Origin: Rhizomicrobium electricum | GTDB taxonomy: Bacteria > Pseudomonadota > Alphaproteobacteria > Micropepsales > Micropepsaceae | DNA length: 64,000 nt | Reading direction: 5' to 3' | Assembly (NCBI RefSeq): GCF_011762045.1 | Contig: NZ_JAASQS010000003.1 | Coordinates: 124,001 to 188,000, forward strand | Part shown: one piece after another, positions 55,903 through 63,618 of the stretch | Numbering within the stretch: the stretch's first letter is position 1 | Layout: every line of letters begins with the position of its first letter | Program-made: the position numbers and the translations under genes | Notes under the pieces: model-generated | Database searches by the model: none | Told to the model about the DNA's origin: nothing | The model's input: the letters and a program-made list of their open reading frames with translations, nothing else

Positions 55903-55948
55903 TGAGTATATTCCGACGCTCCGAGGAAACTTGGCAAAGCCATAGACT
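55903..55948 (+). promoter_or_regulatory. Regulon box with -10, for the hemerythrin gene
   Basis: TGAGTATATTCCG then ACGCTCCG; TAGACT at box position 41. Downstream ATG at 56057. Confidence 0.82.
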
Positions 55949-56056
55949 AGGAATGCAGGAGCTCACACTTGCCAGCGTTAGTGTGTGCTGCACTGGTCAA
56001 ACCACATCGATATTCCCGCGCAAAATGCGCACTCGTTGATACTCGCAGGAGAACCC

Positions 56057-56560
56057 ATGACAACAAAATCCACCACAAAGACCGATACCTCGACAGATAA
56101 GCCGGAGAGCATCGACGCCATCGTTCTTCTCGAAAATGACCATGCCGAGGTCAAGACCCAGTTCGACGAGTACGAGGAGCTCGAATCAAAGAGCGAAAAG
56201 CAGGCGCTCGCAGACAAAATCTGCATGGCTCTCAAGATCCACGCTCAGATCGAAGAAGAAATTTTCTATCCCGCTGCACGTAAAGCCACAAAAGATACGG
56301 ATCTGCTGGACGAAGCCACCGTCGAACACGCAAGTGCAAAGATCCTGATCGCAGAAATCGAGGCCATGGAGCCTGACGAGCCGCTCTACGACGCCAAGGT
56401 CAAGGTTCTGGGCGAACAAATCAAGCATCACGTGAAGGAAGAAGAAGGAGAACTCTTCCCCGAGATTCGAAAGACTGACCTCGACCTGAAGAAGCTGGGC
56501 GCCCGGCTGTCAAAAAGGAAGGTCGAGCTTCTGAGCCAGATGACACCCGAACGCGAATAG
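56057..56560 (+). CDS. Hemerythrin HHE-domain protein
   Basis: 167 residues. The four-helix HHE pattern: LLENDHAEVKTQFDEYEEL, KIHAQIEEEIFYPAARKA, VEHASAKILIAEIE and IKHHVKEEEGELFPEIRK, with the expected His and Glu ligands for a di-iron centre. It may sense or bind oxygen, or store iron, in the cytoplasm. The N-terminus is threonine/aspartate-rich. Boxed, alone. Confidence 0.93.
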   Translation: MTTKSTTKTDTSTDKPESIDAIVLLENDHAEVKTQFDEYEELESKSEKQALADKICMALKIHAQIEEEIFYPAARKATKDTDLLDEATVEHASAKILIAEIEAMEPDEPLYDAKVKVLGEQIKHHVKEEEGELFPEIRKTDLDLKKLGARLSKRKVELLSQMTPERE

Positions 56561-56689
56561 TCGTACCGACGAGAACAGCGCCGCGGAACCACAACTGTCG
56601 TTGGTTGCCTGGAACGGTGGCGCTCCCTTCTGGAGTTCGCGATATGGGCACGGCAGTACAGCGGCCGTGCATCCTATCTTTTCTCCCCT

Positions 56690-58270
56690 TTAAGGTCGTG
56701 ACGACCTCTTCCTTTGCCGCGCGAACGGGATACTGAGAAGCGCAGCAAGGGTCAAAATAGCAACCACGGCCCAGGCGTCATTCATTGCAGCAACGAACGC
56801 GGCGCGGTTGACCATGGGTTCGAGGATGCTCTGGGTGACGGCATCGATCGGGCCAGGCGCCCGCTCGGCAAACAACCTCAGCGGAATACCGACAAACTTC
56901 GCTGTCGCGACATCGCCAGCCATCAGGCGATGGACAATGGCCTGTGCATGTCCCGGCGCGCGGCCGTAAATGATGCTATCGATCAGCGCAATGCCGATAG
57001 CGCCGCCGAGATTGCGCATGAGGTTGAAGAGACCGCTGGCATCCGGAACGGCAGCGGCGTCGAGGTGGCCAAGCGCCAGTCGCGTCGGCGGCAGCAGACA
57101 GAACATGATCGCTACGCCGCGGATGACCTGGGGCCAGAACATGCCTGCGAAGTCCGTCTCGGGCGTCTGGAATGCGCTCAGGCCTAATCCGATCGCGAAG
57201 AGCGCAAAGCCTGCCGTCGTCAGCAAGCGAGCCCCCATACGCCGTTCGAGAGCGACAGCGAGCGGCGCCGTCGCGAGTTGCGCGATACCCGTTACCAGCA
57301 TGATCTCGCCGATTTCGAGTGCCTCGTGACCCCGCGCAAAGCCGAGGAACACCGGCATCATATACACGGAACCGAACAAGCCGATACCCAGCACGAAGCT
57401 GAGCAAGCTGCCTACCGCGAACATCGGATCGGTCAATGTGCGAAGCTCGACGACCGGTCTGCGGCGGCCGAGCGTGCGGCGAGCAAATGCGACGCCGGCG
57501 ACGACCGAGACGATCAGCAGGCCGATAACCGTGGGAGACAGCCAGCCACGGTCGGGTGCCTCTTTCAGAGCGATTTCCAACGCCGCCAATGCGACGGCCA
57601 TGCCGGCGATCGACACGACGTCGAGCGAGCGTGCTTCGCCCAGCATCGGCTTTTCCACCGGCAACAACCACACGGCCCCCAACGCCGCTCCAATCCCCGG
57701 CACGACGTTGATGAGGAACAACCAATGCCACGTGTAGGTTTCGGTTATCCAACCGCCGACGATCGGCCCGACGGTGGGCGCCAGCACCGCCAGAACGCCG
57801 CCGATCGTCGTGGCGATCCCTTGCAGGCGCGGCGGAAACAGCAGAAACACGGCCGTAAACACTGCCGGGATCAGTGTTCCTCCCGAGAAGCCTTGCACCA
57901 CACGCCACACCATCAGCATGGAAAAGCTGGTACTGGCGGCACATCCGATGGACGCCGCGGTGAAAACCGAGATCGTGACGACGAACAGCCATCGCATCGT
58001 CAAGAGGCGCGTCAGGAAGCCCGTGAGCGGAATCGCGATGACTTCGGCTATAAGATAGGCAGTCTGTATCCAGCTGATCTTGTCGCGTGCAATGCCGAGG
58101 GCGCCCTGGATGGTCGGCAGCGAGGTGGCTACCACCTGCACATCGAGGATCGCCATGAACATGCCGACGCACATCATGGCAAAGCCGGCCCAGGTGGCGA
58201 GCGGAACCTTATCCTCGTCGCTGTGGAGTATTGGACGCTCCTTTGAGGGCGGCGCTTTCCGCGGTGACAC
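56690..58270 (-). CDS. DHA2-type MFS efflux transporter
   Basis: 526 residues with about fourteen membrane helices. MFS motifs: FMAILDVQVVATSLPTIQGALGIARDKISWIQTAYLIAEVIAIPLTGFLTRLLTMRW, MVWRVVQGFSGGTLIPAVFT, and PTVGPIVGGWITETYTWHWLFLINVVPGI (motif C), as in EmrB/QacA. It exports a lipophilic compound with proton exchange. The start overlaps the ICMT-like gene by 62 bp (a later start is possible). Last gene of the polyketide operon; it could export the polyketide. Confidence 0.92.
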   Translation of the reverse strand: MSPRKAPPSKERPILHSDEDKVPLATWAGFAMMCVGMFMAILDVQVVATSLPTIQGALGIARDKISWIQTAYLIAEVIAIPLTGFLTRLLTMRWLFVVTISVFTAASIGCAASTSFSMLMVWRVVQGFSGGTLIPAVFTAVFLLFPPRLQGIATTIGGVLAVLAPTVGPIVGGWITETYTWHWLFLINVVPGIGAALGAVWLLPVEKPMLGEARSLDVVSIAGMAVALAALEIALKEAPDRGWLSPTVIGLLIVSVVAGVAFARRTLGRRRPVVELRTLTDPMFAVGSLLSFVLGIGLFGSVYMMPVFLGFARGHEALEIGEIMLVTGIAQLATAPLAVALERRMGARLLTTAGFALFAIGLGLSAFQTPETDFAGMFWPQVIRGVAIMFCLLPPTRLALGHLDAAAVPDASGLFNLMRNLGGAIGIALIDSIIYGRAPGHAQAIVHRLMAGDVATAKFVGIPLRLFAERAPGPIDAVTQSILEPMVNRAAFVAAMNDAWAVVAILTLAALLSIPFARQRKRSSRP

Positions 58271-58721
58271 GGATAAAGAGGACTATGCCGTTCAAGATCG
58301 AAAACGCCAAGGCATACAACGGCAGATCGAAAACAAGCGGCAAAACTGCGATCTCGCCGATGACGACGACATAGTTGGGGTGCTTCAGGAAGCGGTAGGG
58401 ACCTCTGTTCACTAGCGAGACGCCCGGCAGGACGATGATGCGGGTGGTCCAGCGTTCGCCCAGAGTGGCCAGCACCCAGATGCGCAGAACCTGGAGCACA
58501 GCGAAAAACACCAGCCATGCCCATTGCAGCGGGCGATCCCAGGCGAGCAGCCATAACCCGGCGAGCCACACCGCATGAAACACGACGATGAGGGGATAAT
58601 GCGCCGCCGCGAATTCGATGGCGCCGCGACCGAGCAACTGGGTCGTATTACGTTTCGCGAGCAACAGCTCCGCCAGCCGTTCCACGGTGACGAAGCCAAG
58701 CAGGACGATTGCCGCGATCAA
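58209..58721 (-). CDS. ICMT-type membrane methyltransferase
   Basis: 170 residues with about four membrane helices and the motif RWTTRIIVLPGVSLVNRGPYRFLKHPNYVVVIGEIAVLPLVF: R-G-P-Y-R-x-x-x-H-P-N-Y is the SAM/carboxyl methyltransferase signature of isoprenylcysteine methyltransferases. Next to type III polyketide synthases such proteins are known as phenolic-lipid O-methyltransferases (as SrsB). It overlaps the synthase gene by 4 bases (ATGA) and the efflux gene by 62 bp. Confidence 0.9.
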   Translation of the reverse strand: MIAAIVLLGFVTVERLAELLLAKRNTTQLLGRGAIEFAAAHYPLIVVFHAVWLAGLWLLAWDRPLQWAWLVFFAVLQVLRIWVLATLGERWTTRIIVLPGVSLVNRGPYRFLKHPNYVVVIGEIAVLPLVFDLPLYALAFSILNGIVLFIRVTAESAALKGASNTPQRRG

Positions 58722-59770
58722 GCCGCTCTCTTCAGCGCGACGCAGCTCGCACTGAACCCCGGTCCCATGGCCGTCATTACGGAGCGCGACGGCAGGCCCG
58801 CACGCAAGGTGCGATCGAGCACAAACAGCGCCGTCGGCGCCGACATATTTCCGTACTCGCGAAGCACCTCGCGTTCGTGGTCAAGCCCACCCTGGGGGAT
58901 ATCCAATGCCCTTTCCAGTGCAACGATGACTTTCGTGCCGCCGGGGTGGCAAATAAAGCGGTCCACCTCGTCCATCCGTAACCCGGCGCGTTGGAGAATT
59001 CCTGCAACCGCCGGCCCCATATTGGCTTCGGCAAACGACGGGATCGCCTGGGCAAAAATGACTTCGAAGCCCTGCCCGTCCAGATCCCAGCCCATGATAT
59101 CAAGCGTGTTGGGCCAGGTGTGCTCGCCGGCGGCTTCCACTTCCGCGAGGCCACCTTCTCCGGCCCGCAAGACACAGGCCGCCGCTCCGTCCCCAAACAG
59201 GGCGCACGCAACGATGCCCGCCTTGCTGAGCTGGTCCAGGCGAAATGCGAGCGTGCAAAGCTCCACCACGACCAAGAGGACATTGGCCCCCGGCTGCGCC
59301 TTGGCAAGACGCGCCGCTATGGCGAAGCCGGAAACGCCGCCCGCACATCCCAGACCGAATATCGGGACACGCTGGATGTCGTCGCGAAATCCCATCTCCT
59401 GGGCGGCACGCGCTTCAAGGCTCGGAGTAGCGATACCGGTGGAGGACACCGTGACCACGACATCGACCTCGGCCGCCGTAAGCTGTGCCGCATCAAGCGC
59501 CTTGTTCGCGGCATCGACAAAAAGACCGCGCGCAACTTCGAGATAGGTCGCGGTTCTTTCCTTCCAACCATGCGGTTTGGAATACCAATCGATCGGGCGT
59601 GCGGCATGGCGCTTGCGAATTCCGGCTGTGAGAAATACCGGAGCCATACGGTCGAAAGCCTCATATCGCTTACCGAACATTTCCCGTGCGGCATCCGCAA
59701 CATCGTCCTGACGAAGGACGTGCTCCGGAACCGCGGTCGCAAGGGAAATCAGCTTTGCTGTTTGTCTCAA
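58718..59770 (-). CDS. Type III polyketide synthase
   Basis: 350 residues from TTG 59770. The chalcone-synthase-like triad is present: VPIFGLGCAGGVSGFAIA (Cys), DRFICHPGGTKVI (His) and EYGNMSAPTALFVL (Asn). Also GIRKRHAAR and DGAAACVL. It makes alkylresorcinol or pyrone-type products from a long-chain acyl starter and malonyl-CoA. It starts 9 bp after the stop of the boxed DUF883 gene and so is likely read from that promoter. The starter and the product are not evident. Confidence 0.95.
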   Translation of the reverse strand: MRQTAKLISLATAVPEHVLRQDDVADAAREMFGKRYEAFDRMAPVFLTAGIRKRHAARPIDWYSKPHGWKERTATYLEVARGLFVDAANKALDAAQLTAAEVDVVVTVSSTGIATPSLEARAAQEMGFRDDIQRVPIFGLGCAGGVSGFAIAARLAKAQPGANVLLVVVELCTLAFRLDQLSKAGIVACALFGDGAAACVLRAGEGGLAEVEAAGEHTWPNTLDIMGWDLDGQGFEVIFAQAIPSFAEANMGPAVAGILQRAGLRMDEVDRFICHPGGTKVIVALERALDIPQGGLDHEREVLREYGNMSAPTALFVLDRTLRAGLPSRSVMTAMGPGFSASCVALKRAA

Positions 59771-59779
59771 TGGACGGCC

Positions 59780-60148
59780 TCACAATGGAGTACGTGGCGA
59801 CCGCCGTCGGGCGATACTAAAAATCGCGCCAACCAGTGCTCCGGTGCCGAGCGACAGGGCGAGCAGCGAAAGCGGTCTGGCCCGTACCGACCTTCGTACT
59901 GTAGCGAGATTGCCGTCGGTCCAATCCTTCACGTCGTTGGCAACATGGGCTACGGATTCCTCCGCGAGACGATAAGCACCATGCGCAACATCTTCGGCCT
60001 TGCGGATCGCGTGGTGCACTCGACTATCTACGATACCTTCAACGTCACCGACAAGCACCTTCATGTCGGTCTCCAATGTTTCGAGCTCCGAACGCAGCGC
60101 CCCCAAGCGCCCATCCATGGTCCCATTCTCTCGTGCGTGGTCGGTCAT
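59780..60148 (-). CDS. DUF883/ElaB-type ribosome- or membrane-associated protein
   Basis: About 122 residues from ATG 60148 (an in-frame start at 60316 would add 56). Helical amphipathic body ALRSELETLETDMKVLVGDVEGIVDSRVHHAIRKAEDVAHGAYRLAEESVAHVANDVKD, then a membrane helix with glycine zipper LSLLALSLGTGALVGAIFSIARRR at the C-terminus, as in DUF883 proteins (ElaB, YqjD) that anchor ribosomes in stationary phase. Boxed at 60359-60379; upstream of the polyketide operon. Confidence 0.85.
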   Translation of the reverse strand: MTDHARENGTMDGRLGALRSELETLETDMKVLVGDVEGIVDSRVHHAIRKAEDVAHGAYRLAEESVAHVANDVKDWTDGNLATVRRSVRARPLSLLALSLGTGALVGAIFSIARRRSPRTPL

Positions 60149-60333
60149 TGCGGATTTCCAATCGTTGATGGTGAATTGACTCAGGTCGACATAGTGGGAA
60201 TGCACGTTCCCGTACGAGGGTCGGCGAAAACTTTTCCGCGTCACCTGTCCCGGCAAGGACAAAGCCTGTGCAGCCGACAAGACCGCACCGGGGCTTCGCG
60301 TATGCACTCGTGCCACAACGTCGGCGTCTTCAG

Positions 60334-60379
60334 AAATTGTTCCTTTTTACATCGGACGTGAAGCTTCGGAATCTACCCA
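60334..60379 (-). promoter_or_regulatory. Regulon box with weak -10, for the DUF883-polyketide operon
   Basis: On the - strand TGGGTAGATTCCG then AAGCTTCA; CAATTT at box position 41. It lies back to back with the box at 60440. Confidence 0.75.
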
Positions 60380-60439
60380 GTCATTACCGCCGTTCGCAGC
60401 TTGAGAGATGAAGATGTTTCCGCGCCGCTCTCGCAGCAA

Positions 60440-60485
60440 TAAGTATAATCCGGACCTGCCCGCCGGCCATACACAAGCATAGATG
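60440..60485 (+). promoter_or_regulatory. Regulon box with -10, for the truncated sensor gene
   Basis: TAAGTATAATCCG then GACCTGCC; TAGATG at box position 41. Two positions of the core differ from consensus but CCTGCC and the -10 place are exact. Downstream ATG at 60516. Confidence 0.7.
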
Positions 60486-60515
60486 TATTGTTGTAGGGGG
60501 CGAGAAGGTCTCGCC

Positions 60516-61217
60516 ATGCATACTCTGTTTGTCCTCATTACCACCATCGTCATCGCACTCAAAAGTCTATGCGCGATGCTGAACTCACAATTCGAGCAAC
60601 TTACCGGCCATCCTTTCGGCATGTTCGGCATTGCCGCAGCCGTGGTAACGTCGCTCGTGCTTGCCGTCGGGTGCAGTGTCTGGGCGATCATCGAACGGGC
60701 GCGCCGTGGCAATTATCGGGAGCGCGTACAGGCTGTGCTACGCCGATCGCAGACAGCACGTCATTTCCGGGATTCGATCCTGGAATCGCTTCCCGAATCC
60801 GTCGTCGTGCTTCGGTCCAGGTCGCAACAAGCGCTCAGCTATGGCGGCGGGAGCGCCCTCCTTCGACAATGTCTCAATGGACCCGACGCCATCCCGTTGG
60901 CCGTTGCTATAAACGATCTTTTGAAAAGCGCATCAGGCTTTTCCCTTTCGGTTCGGATATCAAGAAAGCAGCAGATCTTCATTCGCGGTTGTCGCATCGG
61001 CCACGGCGCGGCCCTGTTTCTTCGCGGTCAGGAACGCTACGACGCTAAGGAAACCATCGACCACGAAGAGCCGGACGTTATCCGGCTTCCTGTCGCCACG
61101 CGCTTGGGCGGCGAGCCCCGCGCTGCCGCTGGGGAAAACGCCGCCAACGTGCGACCGATCCGGGCTTCGCGCCAAAGCGAGATCCGCCCCTACGACAGAA
61201 TCGCGGGGGCTGCGTGA
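60516..61217 (+). CDS. Membrane-anchored PAS-like sensor without kinase
   Basis: 233 residues from ATG 60516 (GAAGG upstream). Two hydrophobic helices at the N-terminus (LFVLITTIVIALKSL and FGIAAAVVTSLVLAVGCSVWAII), then RDSILESLPESVVVLRSRSQQALSYGGGSALLRQCLNGPDAIPLAVAINDLLKSASGFSL, the beginning of a PAS-type sensor as in many alphaproteobacterial kinases, but the frame ends in a polar tail before any HisKA. Either a stand-alone sensor or a truncated kinase. Boxed; its stop overlaps the next gene. Confidence 0.7.
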   Translation: MHTLFVLITTIVIALKSLCAMLNSQFEQLTGHPFGMFGIAAAVVTSLVLAVGCSVWAIIERARRGNYRERVQAVLRRSQTARHFRDSILESLPESVVVLRSRSQQALSYGGGSALLRQCLNGPDAIPLAVAINDLLKSASGFSLSVRISRKQQIFIRGCRIGHGAALFLRGQERYDAKETIDHEEPDVIRLPVATRLGGEPRAAAGENAANVRPIRASRQSEIRPYDRIAGAA

Positions 61218-61858
61218 TGTTCGGCGACCGGTCATATCTCCGTTCGACTTGGCGCACGCCTCTTCTACCGGCGAAACGCATACTCGTCATAAACGGCCAC
61301 ACCGATCCAATGAGGGAGCGCTACTGTGCCGACCTTTGCGCGGCATATACCCAAGGTGCGCAATCGGGTGGCCACAAGACGCAGCATATCGATATCGCCG
61401 CGCTGCCGGCTCCAGGCGCTGCGAACGGTCACCAATCGTGGTTGCGCAACGAAGCAGCCGAAGTTCTGGAATACCTCTGGTCGACCGATCGCATTTTCAT
61501 CGCCTTTCCAATGCTGGCGGAGGGACCTCCAACCGCGCTCAAGCTCATCCTGGAAGAATTTCAGCGCTGGCAGGACCGTGAGACGGAGCAGATCGGAGAG
61601 CGGCCCCGGCCCAAAGAGACGGATATCGTTGTAACGGCGAATTTTCCGGGCCTTATCTATCGCAACAGTCACGGCGTTCCAGCCGGCGCGTGGTGGACGG
61701 TCCTGTCGGGCCTGGATGTTGTCAGAAACATTCTGATCGGAAGTATGGAGTCGATATCGCCGAAAGACAGAGATCGATGGTTACTCGAAGTAAGCCGACG
61801 CGGAGCGTCCTCCTGTCCGTACGTTCCAGAAAGAGTAGATCGCCAATGTTCAAATTGA
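61217..61858 (+). CDS. NAD(P)H oxidoreductase (flavodoxin-like fold)
   Basis: About 213 residues from ATG 61217. RILVINGHTDPMRERYCADLCAAY (phosphate loop after strand one) and STDRIFIAFPMLAEGPPTALKLILEEFQRW resemble NQO2/YwrO-like quinone or FMN oxidoreductases. The expected P-x-W-W-x-x-x-P motif is changed to AFPMLAEGPP, so the substrate side differs. The gene overlaps the sensor stop (TGATG). Confidence 0.72.
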   Translation: MFGDRSYLRSTWRTPLLPAKRILVINGHTDPMRERYCADLCAAYTQGAQSGGHKTQHIDIAALPAPGAANGHQSWLRNEAAEVLEYLWSTDRIFIAFPMLAEGPPTALKLILEEFQRWQDRETEQIGERPRPKETDIVVTANFPGLIYRNSHGVPAGAWWTVLSGLDVVRNILIGSMESISPKDRDRWLLEVSRRGASSCPYVPERVDRQCSN

Positions 61859-62097
61859 TATTCCGCGTAGCGCTCGCATTCGCCGCCGTTTGGATGCTCG
61901 CCCCTCATGGATCGGATCCGGGGCTTGCCCAACGGGGTTACGCGACCGTGCAACAATACATGGGCTGGCAAGACACTCCAGACAGCGCGGTCCGCGCGCC
62001 ACCAAAGCGGCGCGACGCAAATGGCAAGACGGCCAAGGTTACTACGACAGGAGCGCCGTCGAATCCCACGCCAGTGACGCCCGCCAGCCTCCCGTGA
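61846..62097 (+). CDS. Small secreted hypothetical protein
   Basis: 83 residues from ATG 61846. MFKLIFRVALAFAAVWMLAP is signal-like, then QRGYATVQQYMGWQDTPDS and a proline/threonine/basic tail. Similar short proteins with a signal are common in alphaproteobacteria without function. It overlaps the end of the oxidoreductase gene by 13 bp. Confidence 0.55.
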   Translation: MFKLIFRVALAFAAVWMLAPHGSDPGLAQRGYATVQQYMGWQDTPDSAVRAPPKRRDANGKTAKVTTTGAPSNPTPVTPASLP

Positions 62098-62294
62098 TGG
62101 GCGCCTCCGAAGCAACCGCTCGCCGTGATAACCGGATCATATTAATCGGTCATTTCAGAGCTAAGACAATCACACCTTCGGCCAACCCGAAGATGATCAA
62201 CGCGTTATGACCTCTTGGAAACCAACCCGAAAAACCGCCGCCGGCTCACCTTATAGCAAGCCTCGCTGATCCACGCGGGGCGAAAGGCGGTGAA

Positions 62295-62501
62295 TTATTC
62301 CCGCATCCATTTCGCGATAGCCAGGCGATTGCACAATTCCCACGCACAAAACAAACCAACGGGAAACGTCGCGATGAGGCTAATCCCATACCAGTGCGTA
62401 TTCACCGTCGCCTCGCCCCACATTTCGGTATGAAGCAGAATTGCGAGAAAATTCAGAACACCAACGCCTACGCCGACCTTGAGTAGACAGGTTGCGATCA
62501 T
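62295..62501 (-). CDS. Small two-helix membrane protein
   Basis: 68 residues: VGVGVGVLNFLAILLHTEMW, then WYGISLIATFPVGLFCAWELCNRLAIAKWMRE. No family recognised. A box on the same strand lies 120 bp upstream. Confidence 0.65.
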   Translation of the reverse strand: MIATCLLKVGVGVGVLNFLAILLHTEMWGEATVNTHWYGISLIATFPVGLFCAWELCNRLAIAKWMRE

Positions 62502-62594
62502 GCGATTGTTCCCATTGGCCCCAATCGACGCGGCACGCTGCGGCGGCCGTCGCCGGCGTGGTCAAGATCTCCGCTACAAAACTTGACAGTGTAC

Positions 62595-62640
62595 TAGAGG
62601 CTACTCAACGCCGGTCGGTGCAAGATTCGGAATCTACTCA
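62595..62640 (-). promoter_or_regulatory. Regulon box with doubtful -10, plus a second half-box
   Basis: On the - strand TGAGTAGATTCCG then AATCTTGC; the position-41 hexamer is CCTCTA. A second TGAGTAG half-site starts 33 bases further (62601-62607) and may matter instead. Downstream ATG at 62501. Confidence 0.65.
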
Positions 62641-62765
62641 GGCAGCCGATACATGCAGAAGTTTTGACTTGCCGTTTTCGCCCCAAACAAAATCCGACGG
62701 CTTGAGCCTATCCATACCAACAGCCAATTGCTGCGCACGGCTGCATGTCGATATCGTTTCTGCAC

Positions 62766-63187
62766 TTAACAAACGACGCCAATCGCGGCTACGCCTGGAA
62801 GAGGCACGTTGCGCAGTACGGCTAGCCAGGTGCCGATATAGTCGGCGTAGCGCACGGTGGATTTGATGGGTTGGCTGGCACAGAGAAAGGCACCTGCTAT
62901 TTCCGCCGTCAATTCTTCGCAGGCATAGCCTTCGCTTCCGCGGCGATTGGCAAAATAGCGGGCAAGACACGAACTATGGCCCATCCGGTGGCCAAGCTCG
63001 CAAAACATCGTGCGGTGATAGTTGATAGGATCGAAGAATGTGGTTTGCGGCGCACCTGGATATAATCCGCGGTGCGGTGATGGTAGGCTTCGCCTTCACC
63101 CGCGCGGATACCGGCCCCGCTTCCAGCAAATGGAGCAACAAACACGACGGCCTGGAAGAACATACCGCGAACCATTACGAGCGCCAA
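62766..63187 (-). pseudogene. Remnant of an ArdC-type antirestriction protein
   Basis: Two frames together read AGEGEAYHHRTADYIQVRRKP, then after a single-base frame change near 63040 TFFDPINYHRTMFCELGHRMGHSSCLARYFANRRGSEGYACEELTAEIAGAFLCASQPI...RYADYIGTWLAVLR. The ArdC C-terminal zinc peptidase domain normally has Y-H-x-T-L-x-H-E-L-x-H-W-T-G-H and Y-A-x-E-E-L-x-A-E. The first zinc histidine is a cysteine here (CELGH), the N-terminal domain is missing and the frame is broken, so the gene is dead. ArdC genes travel on conjugative elements. Confidence 0.72.
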
Positions 63188-63264
63188 CGGACATAAAAAT
63201 GAATGTCCTTCAAGGTCTTAATGACCTTGGGCAAGCTTCTGCGAATGATGGCGGGAAGAACTAA

Positions 63265-63340
63265 TGGTGCCCAGGGGCGGAATCGAACCACCGACACGCG
63301 GATTTTCAATCCGCTGCTCTACCATCTGAGCTACCTGGGC
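63265..63340 (-). tRNA. tRNA-Phe (GAA)
   Basis: Full cloverleaf on the - strand: acceptor GCCCAGG/CCTGGGC, D-arm GCTCAGATGGTAGAGC, anticodon stem GCGGA-TTGAAAA-TCCGC with GAA anticodon, T-arm with GGTTCGATTCC and an encoded CCA. The ArdC remnant lies on the 3' side, at lower coordinates. Confidence 0.97.
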
Positions 63341-63500
63341 ACAGTGGGGAGGCGTCTTTTAGGCAAGGAGCGCCGTCCTGTCCAGTCGAAGAAGCCAATT
63401 TGCCTAAGCACTTCGCCGCGCCCCCCTCCGGCAGGCCGGACAGCCGGGGCGGACCAAATCGGCGGATCAATAATGCAATAAGCGAATCCCCCAAAGCACT

Positions 63501-63562
63501 TCCGCCGCGGCTCCCGGGGGGCGGGGTCCGCGGCGGAGTGACCCTTCCGGCCCGAAGGCCGG
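63501..63562 (-). terminator. Two strong hairpins after the FadL-like gene
   Basis: TCCGCCGCGG...CCGCGGCGGA (63501-63537) and CCGGCC-CGAA-GGCCGG (63547-63562), which on the - strand has a TTCG tetraloop. They lie just past the FadL-like stop. There is no T-run, so termination is probable but unproven. Confidence 0.45.
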
Positions 63563-63618
63563 TCGGACCAAACTGGTTGTACTCCTACTTAGATAACCCC
63601 GCTGGCGGGATCAAGCGT

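Noticed and set aside
58991-60361. 456-codon + strand frame
   Set aside because: Antisense to the polyketide synthase and DUF883 genes; no ribosome binding site and no known domain.
61829-61845. GAGTAGATCGCC before the small secreted gene
   Set aside because: No TTCCG, no CCTGCC, inside the coding sequence of the oxidoreductase, no -10.
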